DNA of 64,000 nucleotides, taken from assembly GCA_019828565.1 (NCBI GenBank), contig JAHDYR010000002.1, forward strand, positions 372,001-436,000, read 5' to 3'. The stretch comes from Carpediemonas membranifera (Eukaryota; Fornicata). The notes under the pieces were generated by a model that saw only the letters and a program-made list of their open reading frames with translations, was not told the origin of the DNA and did no database searches. The first letter of the stretch is position 1, and every line of letters begins with the position of its first letter. Position numbers and translations under genes: made by a program. Positions 55,247 to 64,000 of this stretch are shown one piece after another.

Positions 55247-57200
55247 ATGGACACCTCTCGCGCTCGCCTCGCGGCCATGCGCTCCTCAGGGCCCAAGAGT
55301 GGCAGCGACGTCCAGCACGATGCAATGAGTGGCCTGCATTCCGCCATGTCGCGCGACTATGCGGATTTGCCAGGCGACATTCCCACTCTCATGCGAGAGG
55401 CCTTCACTCGCGAGATCGGCGAGGAGTTCCCGGACGAAGACGGTGATGCAAATCAGGCCACAGCCGAGGAGGTGACTAGCGCGCTCTTGGCCCTCGACCT
55501 CCACCATCGCAGTGCCATCAACTTTGTCAACCGGGTTGTCTCGATACTGTCACACGCCTCCCCCCCGCTGTCCATGAACAGACCCATGATACCCGGCGGC
55601 ACTGATTCCTTGCCACATTCTACAAACGATGCGCTTATCTCCGCATTCCGTCTTTCAGTCGCCATCACCGCCTCGATCCCCGGGGACGTCCCCACATTGC
55701 TCAAAGAGGCCTTCTCCAGGCACTTCGACGAGCAGATGCCCGCGATCCACGACGCAGAGACCACAAATACACCGACCAGCGCCGCATCGCTCGATTCCCT
55801 CACCGCCATGCTCTCCGAGACCCCCCTCTCGAGCCAGCCGCGCAAGTCCTCCTCGACCGCGCCCGCTCGATCCTCACCAACGGCCCCCCGCTGTCCATGA
55901 ACGTCGAGCTCGCGGCGGGGCAGGCGCTCCCGGCCGCCCTGCACACACTCAACCAGGGCGCGGTGTGGGCGTGTCTGCTGGGTGGCGGGGCCAACCCAGA
56001 CCTCGAGGACAGGGTGCTGGAGGAGTATCCAGAGGAGTGGCCAGACGCCATCGAGATGCGTGACAAGATCCGCGACGCTCTCACCCCCGAGGGCAAGTGC
56101 CTCTGGTTCCTCTGCCGCAAGTTCTTTTTCACGCTGAACGTCGCCGAGAAGGACGGCGAATGCAATCAATACTATTGGCGAGAAAGATTCTACCACCACC
56201 GCATGTACATGGGCCGACTCTTCATGCTCTGCATTGATGATTACGACACCTCCTTCACTAGGGCCAGAATGCCCAGGGCCCTCGAAGTCTGTATCGAATG
56301 GTCAACCTACATCGCCAGGACGCCCAAGGGCCTGTGGGGCTGGGGGGAGAACAAACATGGTCAGCTGGGGTTCGAGTCATCATATCGCGAGTTCGTTGAC
56401 CTGACCCGCCTCATCTTCCCCGCCTGCCCCGCGGTCGCGGAACTTGAGGCCAGCCTGCCCCCCTGGGAGAAGCACAGGATGGTGACTGCTTTGTCGATGA
56501 AGGGATATCAGACGTTCATCCTCACCCCAGCCGGCACTGTCATGACTGGCTTCAATGCTCAGAGATATGTCGGCCCAGTCGACCGGGCGATCAGGAATCA
56601 CTTCCACCCAGTCGCTGTGCCACCTGGCTTTGTCCCAGATCACATCATGCAGGGTAACAAGGTTGCCATCCTCTCCATGGGCGATCGGCAGATGATCGGC
56701 GGGAGCAACTGGGATGGCCGCCTGGGACTCGGGCACGAGAATTGGGTGACCGGCTTCGACTTGCCCTTCAGGGTTGACCGGATCATGTCCGAATGGTTCT
56801 TCAACATATTCCTCAGCGGCCGCCAGCTGCTGTTCGCCGGCGAAGTTCGCAAGCATATCGCCCAGTCTGGCCTGCTGCCAGGATTCAGTCATGACGACAA
56901 TTGTCTCACACCCACCCCGCTCCGGTTCCCTGAGAGGGTCAAGGGGTTCTTCATATCACGCCAAGAGCTGATCTGGGTCACAGAAGGCAAGAGCCATTAT
57001 TGTAAGTGTGATGCTGAACCCATCATTATCCCCTTCGAAGCGACAGCTTTCAGCAGTTGCAGCTTCTGTAAGTGCGGCCAGTGGTTCAGGCCGTTGAAAG
57101 ACTTGGATGAAGCTATTGAGATGGAAGACTGCGAGGCGCCGCCTCGTTCAGATGTGCATATGATCGTCACCGTCGACGTCGATCCGTGGACCCCGGGCGC
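54709..57200. repeat. Inverted-repeat arm 2 (copy F with 5' flank)
   Basis: Counterpart of 36372-38570. Noncoding flanks are almost identical. Coding blocks match E in the N1 and middle regions but match C or A in several propeller blocks. Confidence 0.8.
55247..55900 (+). CDS. RCC1-like family copy F, N-terminal segment with two helical modules
   Basis: 217 residues from ATG 55247 (MDTSRARLAAMRSSG). Modules N1 and N2 in tandem, as in copy D. It carries the same deletion as copy A (gagacccccc), so the frame drifts into SSQPRKSSSTAPARSSPT and stops at TGA 55898-55900. The stop overlaps the next ATG as ATGA. Confidence 0.5.
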   Translation: MDTSRARLAAMRSSGPKSGSDVQHDAMSGLHSAMSRDYADLPGDIPTLMREAFTREIGEEFPDEDGDANQATAEEVTSALLALDLHHRSAINFVNRVVSILSHASPPLSMNRPMIPGGTDSLPHSTNDALISAFRLSVAITASIPGDVPTLLKEAFSRHFDEQMPAIHDAETTNTPTSAASLDSLTAMLSETPLSSQPRKSSSTAPARSSPTAPRCP

Positions 57201-57207
57201 CACATGA
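55897..57207 (+). CDS. RCC1-like family copy F, middle plus C-terminal segments in one frame
   Basis: 436 residues from ATG 55897 (MNVELAAGQALPAAL). With copy D it is the most complete propeller reading: GLWGWGENKHGQLGF, KGYQTFILTPAGTVMTGF, DRQMIGGSNWDGRLGLG, FFNIFLSGRQLLFAG, LIWVTEGKSHY, and the Cys tail FSSCSFCKCGQWF. The end motif encodes VDVDPWTPGAT before the stop. Blocks are shared with E (middle), A (EWFFNIF), C (GFSHDDN) and B/D (ISRQELIW). Confidence 0.6.
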   Translation: MNVELAAGQALPAALHTLNQGAVWACLLGGGANPDLEDRVLEEYPEEWPDAIEMRDKIRDALTPEGKCLWFLCRKFFFTLNVAEKDGECNQYYWRERFYHHRMYMGRLFMLCIDDYDTSFTRARMPRALEVCIEWSTYIARTPKGLWGWGENKHGQLGFESSYREFVDLTRLIFPACPAVAELEASLPPWEKHRMVTALSMKGYQTFILTPAGTVMTGFNAQRYVGPVDRAIRNHFHPVAVPPGFVPDHIMQGNKVAILSMGDRQMIGGSNWDGRLGLGHENWVTGFDLPFRVDRIMSEWFFNIFLSGRQLLFAGEVRKHIAQSGLLPGFSHDDNCLTPTPLRFPERVKGFFISRQELIWVTEGKSHYCKCDAEPIIIPFEATAFSSCSFCKCGQWFRPLKDLDEAIEMEDCEAPPRSDVHMIVTVDVDPWTPGAT

Positions 57208-57341
57208 GGATTCAATCACAGCTGAGTCGATGGCATCGTAAACAAATAATAATCATCATCAAACGTGCAAAAGACGCTTTACCGTAAGGTACTACTAGCA
57301 ATTCTGACAACGTGCCACACCAGCCATCATAAACTCACAAC

Positions 57342-60300
57342 CTACTTGAGCCTACCCATAGACTTAGCTAGACCAGCAGCGTTACTCGGCAGGCGAGGGA
57401 TCGACGGCAACGGAGAGTTACCCAACCCAGCAGGCCGCGGCGTTATTGGGAGGACGGGGAGTACATCTGTCGGCGAGTTCAGCGCCGTACCAGGCAGCGA
57501 GATCGAAGGGAGCGATGACTGCGGTGTTCTCAACGCCCGGCCCGAAGCCAATGGAGAGCGGACACCAGAGTTGACGGCAGGAAGCTGGGGCAAGGCGGGT
57601 AGGCCGGGCATACTGGGACTACTGGGGCTTCTGATCGGAGGGAGTTTGGTTGGAGGCCGAGTGCTGGATGACGTGGGGATGACTGATGCTAATGGTCCAT
57701 CCGAGGTCGAGTCGTGCTTTGACTTCGATTTGAACACTAAGAAGCCGCCGACTGGGACGGCTGCGAGGATGAAGACAACCACTGCGGCTACAACAAGCAG
57801 GATTAGACCAACGCAACCAACCAGGCCCAGCACGGGGATATACGCCCCAAGAGCTATGAACACAGGCAAGTTCGAGTCATCAGACCCGCCACCCGACCCC
57901 TCCGAGTGCAAGAGCAGGGTCGACCCGCTATAAACATCGACCGTCAGCGCCTTGATGGCGTCTAGGAATGAAGCATGGCCGGGGGCAGGTCCACAGACCA
58001 TGCCGTTGTGGAGGAAAAGAGGGCCAGCCTCGGTGCCGTCGAGGAGGAGTCTAATCAGGTCGGTGCTCCCGAAACGGGCCCCAGAGAGGGAAACACAGAC
58101 AGTGGTGGAAGCCGAGGCTGTTGTTGTTGCTCCATCAAGTGGAGCTAGGAAGGGACTGAATGCGCTAATATCATCCGTGTCGATGGCTCCGGTAGAGCTG
58201 CATTCAATCGTCGTTGAGTTCAAAGCAGTCACGGAGTCGAGAGCGGCAGACCAGCTGATGGCCTCGACCTCGAAGGAGGCGGGGCAAATCGACCCGCTCT
58301 GGCTGGCTGTGAGGTTGGTGACGCTAATGATGATCTCGGGTTGTACTGGGATATTGGATTCGATCAGGATCGTATCACTCTCAGTGAGCCCGCTAAATGA
58401 AATCGTCAATTCGTACTCGCCGGCTGAAATGACACCATTTTCCGGCTCGCAGACGGGTACAATGAATGAAACCGCGCCTTCCTCGACAATGGTGCACTCG
58501 CACGCGCCGAAAGAGGCTGACTCGAGGGAGGATGAGATAATAGAGGAGTTGACGGCGATGGCCTCGCTCTCTGAGTCAACCCCGCTGATATAAATGGCGC
58601 AGGAAGCGTGGGGCTTGCCGTCGGCCGGTGTGCTTCTCATCATGGGGCAAGTAGTGCATGATCTGGCACCATCGCTGCTAAACATGCCGTCGTCACATGG
58701 CATAGGCTCAGAATCAGCCGCGGCGCTGTAACCTGCAGGGATATCTATGCAGGCCGACTGGCCCTGGGCCGTCTGGTATGTCGAGGCCGGGCAGGGGGTC
58801 TGGTCAGTGTGGGCGCCCGTGGGTGCGACGAAGAAGCCTGCACTAGCCGCGACACACGAGGTCTGGCCGGTGTTGGGCTGGTAGTAGCCGGAGTTGCACT
58901 CGACCTGCGTGGACTTGTCGGAGTCGGGAACGTAGTAGCCAGCCTCGGCCTCAGTGCACTCGCTCGAACCTGCGCTGCTCCAGTGCCCGCTGTCGCAGGC
59001 TGTCTGCCCGACCTGAGGGCCAGAGGCTGGGACGTAGTACCCGGCGTCGGCCTCGGTGCAGTTGGTCTGGCCGGCATTTGCCTGAAATGACCCGGCGTTG
59101 CACTCCACCTGGTCTGTCTGGTCAGTGTTGGGGACGTGCCCGGCTTCAGCCTCAGCACACGTGGCCTGGCCCTCCCCGCTGTAGTGTCCGTCCTCGCAGC
59201 TCTCGCACGAGGTCATCCCCTCGTCGGGCTGACAGGTGCCCGCGTGACACGGTGTCTGGGTCGACTGGGTTGAGTCGGGGACGAAGTTACCGGCTAATGC
59301 TGCAGTGCAGGTCGACTGGGCGGCGGAGGCAGTGTAGGTGCCGGCCATGCAGGGGTACTGTCTGGACTGGTCAAAAGCGGGGACGTAGTAGCCTGCGTCC
59401 GCTGCGGTGCACGTCTCCTGGCCGCCGGGGGAGTAGTACCCCGTGTCGCACGGCTCCTCACCGCTCCTGGCCGCGTTGACGTGGTACGCGGCCCGGGCCT
59501 TGGTGCATGAGCCCGAGCCCTCTGTGGCGTACCAGCCGCTGGGGCAGGACTCGATGTCACTCCTGTCGCTGGTCGGAACGAAACCGGCAGGGGATACGGT
59601 GCACTGGGACGCACCGGCGCTGCTGTAGTAGCCGCTCTGGCAGGGGGTCTGGCTCGACTGGGCACCGTTCGCCGGGACATAGAAGCCGGCGCTGGCCGTG
59701 ATGCAAGAGGTCTGGGCGGCAGCCGGCTGGTACTTGCCGTTGTTACACTGCTTCTGCTGAGACTTGTCATCGTCATCCACGTAGTACCCGGCCGACGCCC
59801 TCGTGCACGTGTCCGAAGTCGCCCCGGCCGCGTTGAAGTAACCAGACGAGCAATCCCTGCATGACGACTGTCCCGCGTCCGGCTGGTAGCTGCCTGGCTC
59901 ACACTGGGTCTGGCCCGGGTGCCCGACGCCGTCGTCCGCGGTAAAGTAGCCCGGGCTGGTGGTAACACATGCTGCCTGACCTGGGTTGGGCTGGTAGTAG
60001 CCACCGTCGCAAGGGTACTGCTGCGTCTGGTCGGTGTTGAGGACGTAGTAGCCGGCCTCGGCGGCGGTGCACTCAATGCTGCCGGCGACGGCGAATGTGC
60101 CAGGGTTACAGGAATCCTGTGTCGCGTGTGGCTGACCGTCGTCTGCCGTGAAGAAGCCGGCGTCTGTAGTCACGCAAGAGCTCTGGCCGGTGCTCGGCTG
60201 GTAGCGGCCGCCATCGCATACCACCTGCTTGGTCTTGTCGGAGTCAGCGACGTAGTACCCGGCTGAAGCGCTCGTACAAGACGTCTGCCTGGTAGTAGCT

Positions 60301-63300
60301 GCGTAGGTACCATTGCCGCAGGGTGTCTGGTGATCTTGTGCACCGCCCGCTGGCACGAAATACCCGGGCTGGGCCTCGATGCACGCCGTCTGCCGTGGAG
60401 CAGTGCTGTACCAGCCTGCGTTACACGCTGTTTGAGTGTTCGAGGCGGGGTTCGTTACGGCGTATCCAGTGTCGGCGTCGGTGCAGGTCGAGGCGCCGTC
60501 TGCGTTTGAATAGGTGCCTGCGGAACAAGGGAGCTGGGTCGTGTGCGCGTCGCCGTCGGCCGGGACGTAGTAGCCGGCGTCTGCGGTGTCGCACGAGGCC
60601 TGCGCGGGGTCGGGTTGGTACTTGCCGTCGTTGCACTTGATACAGACAGCGGCGAGCGCACCGGAGTAGGTGCCTGCCGTGCAGTCCTCCTGGGCTATGT
60701 GGGCGTCGCCGTCGTCGGGAACGAAGTGGCCGGGGGTCGCATCAAGGCAGGTCGACTGCACGCTGTTCGGCTGGTACTTGCCGTTGTTGCACTTGATGCA
60801 GGTAGACGCGCCGGCCTCCGAGTATGTGCCTGCGGGGCAGTCCTCCTGGCCTGACTGGTCGCTGTTCGTCTTGTGGCCCGCCGTCGCCTGGGTGCAGCTG
60901 GACTGGCCGGTGCCGGCATACTTGCCTGCGTCGCACGGCTCCTGCGCGGTGTGCGGCGTGTCGACGTTCTCGACGTAGTGACCCACGCTCGACGTCGTGC
61001 ATGACGGCGATGCGGCAGAATTGCTGTACTCGCCGTTGAAGCAGTTCGTGCAGGACGAAGCGCCCGCGTTCGAGAAGGTGCCGGCTGGGCATGGCTCCTG
61101 ACCGGATTGGTCTCCCTTCGTCTTGTAGCCAGCAGTCGCGGTCGTGCAGCCGCTGGCGCCGTCCACCGACCACTTGCCAGTGGCGCAGTCGTCTTGGGTC
61201 GTGTGCGGCTGGTTGTCGTCAATAACGAAGTGGCCGGCGTCGGCCTCGACGCAGGTGGCCTTGCCGGTGGCAGGCTGGTAGTGGCCGTTGTCGCAGACGA
61301 GCTGGGTCGTGTGCGCGTCGCCGTCGGCCGGGACGTAGTAGCCGGCGTCTGCGGTGTCGCACGAGGCCTGCGCGGGGTCGGGTTGGTACTTGCCGTCGTT
61401 GCACTTGATACAGACAGCGGCGAGCGCACCGGAGTAGGTGCCTGCCGTGCAGTCCTCCTGGGCTATGTGGGCGTCGCCGTCGTCGGGAACGAAGTGGCCG
61501 GGGGTCGCATCAAGGCAGGTCGACTGCACGCTGTTCGGCTGGTACTTGCCGTTGTTGCACTTGATGCAGGTAGACGCGCCGGCCTCCGAGTATGTGCCTG
61601 CGGGGCAGTCCTCCTGGCCTGACTGGTCGCTGTTCGTCTTGTGGCCCGCCGTCGCCTGGGTGCAGCTGGACTGGCCGGTGCCGGCATACTTGCCTGCGTC
61701 GCACGGCTCCTGCGCGGTGTGCGGCGTGTCGACGTTCTCGACGTAGTGACCCACGCTCGACGTCGTGCATGACGGCGATGCGGCAGAATTGCTGTACTCG
61801 CCGTTGAAGCAGTTCGTGCAGGACGAAGCGCCCGCGTTCGAGAAGGTGCCGGCTGGGCATGGCTCCTGACCGGATTGGTCTCCCTTCGTCTTGTAGCCAG
61901 CAGTCGCGGTCGTGCAGCCGCTGGCGCCGTCCACCGACCACTTGCCAGTGGCGCAGTCGTCTTGGGTCGTGTGCGGCTGGTTGTCGTCAATAACGAAGTG
62001 GCCGGCGTCGGCCTCGACGCAGGTGGCCTTGCCGGTGGCAGGCTGGTAGTGGCCGTTGTCGCAGACGAGCTGGGTCGTGTGCGCGTCGCCGTCGGCCGGG
62101 ACGTAGTAGCCGGCGTCTGCGGTGTCGCACGAGGCCTGCGCGGGGTCGGGTTGGTACTTGCCGTTGTTGCACTTGATGCAGGTAGACGCGCCGGCCTCCG
62201 AGTATGTGCCTGCGGGGCAGTCCTCCTGGCCTGACTGGTCGCTGTTCGTCTTGTGGCCCGCCGTCGCCTGGGTGCAGCTGGACTGGCCGGTGCCGGCATA
62301 CTTGCCTGCGTCGCACGGCTCCTGCGCGGTGTGCGGCGTGTCGACGTTCTCGACGTAGTGACCCACGCTCGACGTCGTGCATGACGGCGATGCGGCAGAA
62401 TTGCTGTACTCGCCGTTGAAGCAGTTCGTGCAGGACGAAGCGCCCGCGTTCGAGAAGGTGCCGGCTGGGCATGGCTCCTGACCGGATTGGTCTCCCCTTC
62501 GTCTTGTAGCCAGCAGTCGCGGTCGTGCAGCCGCTGGCGCCGTCCACCGACCACTTGCCAGTGGCGCAGTCGTCTTGGGTCGTGTGCGGCTGGTTGTCGT
62601 CAATAACGAAGTGGCCGGCGTCGGCCTCGACGCAGGTGGCCTTGCCGGTGGCAGGCTGGTAGTGGCCGTTGTCGCAGACGAGCTGGGTCGTGTGCGCGTC
62701 GCCGTCGGCCGGGACGTAGTAGCCGGCGTCTGCGGTGTCGCACGAGGCCTGCGCGGGGTCGGGTTGGTACTTGCCGTCGTTGCACTTTATACAGACAGCG
62801 GCGAGCGCACCGGAGTAGGTGCCTGCGGGGCAGTCCTCCTGGGCTATGTGGGCGTCGCCGTCGTCGGGAACGAAGTGGCCGGGGGTCGCATCAAGGCAGG
62901 TCGACTGCACGCTGTTCGGCTGGTACTTGCCGTTGTTGCACTTGATGCAGGTAGACGCGCCGGCCTCCGAGTATGTGCCTGCGGGGCAGTCCTCCTGGCC
63001 TGACTGGTCGCTGTTCGTCTTGTGGCCCGCCGTCGCCTGGGTGCAGCTGGACTGGCCGGTGCCGGCATACTTGCCTGCGTCGCACGGCTCCTGCGCGGTG
63101 TGTGGCGTGTCGACGTTCTCGACGTAGTGACCCACGCTCGACGTCGTGCATGACGGCGATGCGGCAGAATTGCTGTACTCGCCGTTGAAGCAGTTCGTGC
63201 AGGACGAAGCGCCCGCGTTCGAGAAGGTGCCGGCTGGGCATGGCTCCTGACCGGATTGGTCTCCCTTCGTCTTGTAGCCAGCAGTCGCGGTCGTGCAGCC

Positions 63301-64000
63301 GCTGGCGCCGTCCACCGACCACTTGCCAGTGGCGCAGTCGTCTTGGGTCGTGTGCGGCTGGTTGTCGTCAATAACGAAGTGGCCGGCGTCGGCCTCGACG
63401 CAGGTGGCCTTGCCGGTGGCAGGCTGGTAGTGGCCGTTGTCGCAGACGAGCTGGGTCGTGTGCGCGTCGCCGTCGGCCGGGACGTAGTAGCCGGCGTCTG
63501 CGGTGTCGCACGAGGCCTGCGCGGGGTCGGGTTGGTACTTGCCGTCGTTGCACTTGATACAGACAGCGGCGAGCGCACCGGAGTAGGTGCCTGCGGGGCA
63601 GTCCTCCTGGGCTATGTGGGCGTCGCCGTCGTCGGGAACGAAGTGGCCGGGGGTCGCATCAAGGCAGGTCGACTGCACGCTGTTCGGCTGGTACTTGCCG
63701 TTGTTGCACTTGATGCAGGTAGACGCGCCGGCCTCCGAGTATGTGCCTGCGGGGCAGTCCTCCTGGCCTGACTGGTCGCTGTTCGTCTTGTGGCCCGCCG
63801 TCGCCTGGGTGCAGCTGGACTGGCCGGTGCCGGCATACTTGCCTGCGTCGCACGGCTCCTGCGCGGTGTGCGGCGTGTCGACGTTCTCGACGTAGTGACC
63901 CACGCTCGACGTCGTGCATGACGGCGATGCGGCAGAATTGCTGTACTCGCCGTTGAAGCAGTTCGTGCAGGACGAAGCGCCCGCGTTCGAGAAGGTGCCG
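57342..64000 (-). CDS. Giant cysteine-rich surface protein with GCC2/GCC3 repeats (5' end beyond window)
   Basis: More than 2200 residues in the window, C-terminus at 57342. The ectodomain is a chain of about 25-residue Cys repeats (CDNGHYQPATGKATCVEADA, GHYVENVDTPHTAQEPCDAG) of the ephrin-receptor-like GCC2/GCC3 type. A beta-rich juxtamembrane region follows, then one membrane span (VLGLVGCVGLILLVVAAVVV) and a Pro/Ser-rich cytoplasmic tail. The N-terminal part is built from near-identical 768-bp units. One extra C in a C-run at 62494-62497 splits the frame: 57342-62495 is open in one frame, and from 62498 to the window end in another. It could be a real mutation or an assembly error in the repeat. 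Likely an adhesive or protective coat protein, related in repeat type to the 34073-36106 gene. Confidence 0.75.
60535..64000 (-). repeat. Tandem array of 768-bp (256-codon) units
   Basis: The marker atggctcctgaccggattgg recurs at 61091, 61859, 62471 and 63240, giving spacings of 768, 612 and 769. The short unit lacks 156 bp (52 codons), removed in frame between two KCN[ND]GKYQP segments. The third spacing has one extra C. Units are almost identical, and the array continues past base 64000. Confidence 0.9.

Noticed and set aside
60535-64000. CRISPR-like or satellite array
   Set aside because: The repeats are long, coding, in frame and Cys-rich; there are no short repeat-spacer units.

Overview
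The window is eukaryotic nuclear DNA from a gene-dense, intron-poor, fairly GC-rich protist. It carries an anaphase-promoting complex subunit, a dynein heavy chain, ESCRT-I VPS37, a Qa-SNARE, an RFC clamp-loader subunit, ribosomal protein uL1, and the ribosome-assembly factors TMA16 and MAK11. Three genes (uL1, RFC4, TMA16) need one very short intron each (35, 29 and 29 nt). All three introns begin GT[A/T]CGT and end YACNCAG. That pattern resembles the tiny introns of Giardia, so I infer a fornicate metamonad of the Carpediemonas type. The lineage is an inference from intron style and gene content, not something the sequence proves.

Layout: 1-353 is the 5' part of a SAC-type phosphoinositide phosphatase gene (minus). 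511-2445 is APC2. 2677-4324 is RCC1-like family copy A. 4680-7526 is a multi-PAS histidine-kinase-like protein without its phosphoacceptor His. 7958-9609 is RCC1-like copy B. 9872-22957 is a 4361-residue, highly divergent dynein heavy chain. 23308-24902 is copy C. 25149-25688 is VPS37, and 25983-28559 is an HPS3-like trafficking protein. 28628-30594 is copy D. 30889-32727 is a SANT/BTB (SANBR-like) protein, and 32920-33783 is a syntaxin. 34073-36106 is a cysteine-rich surface protein. 36372-38032 is copy E. 38663-40606 is an RCC1 protein fused to a dynein-stalk-like domain. 40781-41887 is malate dehydrogenase. 42574-43265 is uL1. 43493-45529 is an RPxSA/armadillo protein. 45571-46232 is a decayed chimera of an APC2 fragment and an RCC1-like fragment. 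46343-48124 is a phosphohexomutase, 48353-49386 is RFC4, 49548-50053 is TMA16 and 50192-51196 is MAK11. 51434-54556 is a secreted RCC1-type membrane protein. 55247-57207 is copy F. 57342-64000 is a giant cysteine-rich surface protein with a 768-bp internal tandem array that runs off the window.

The most striking non-housekeeping signal is the dispersed RCC1-like family: six copies and one relic scattered between single-copy genes on both strands. The copies share noncoding flanks, and they carry a related approx. 20-bp GC-rich motif at the 3' end and, in several cases, near the 5' end. They are block mosaics of one another: neighbouring sequence blocks group the copies in conflicting ways, as expected from repeated gene conversion or cassette exchange. 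Each is split into two or three reading frames by one-base deletions that end at stop/start overlaps (ATGA or ATGGTGA). Copies E and F form large inverted-repeat arms about 16 kb apart. The relic carries a 165-bp piece of APC2 joined in frame to an RCC1-like segment.

Single-gene oddities are a PAS sensor kinase with His-to-Cys in the H-box, a dynein with a degenerate AAA1 site, a dynein-stalk-like domain in a non-dynein protein, an MDH with a CxxC insert, and a uL1 start codon interrupted by an intron. No tRNA, rRNA, CRISPR array or recognisable transposase was found.
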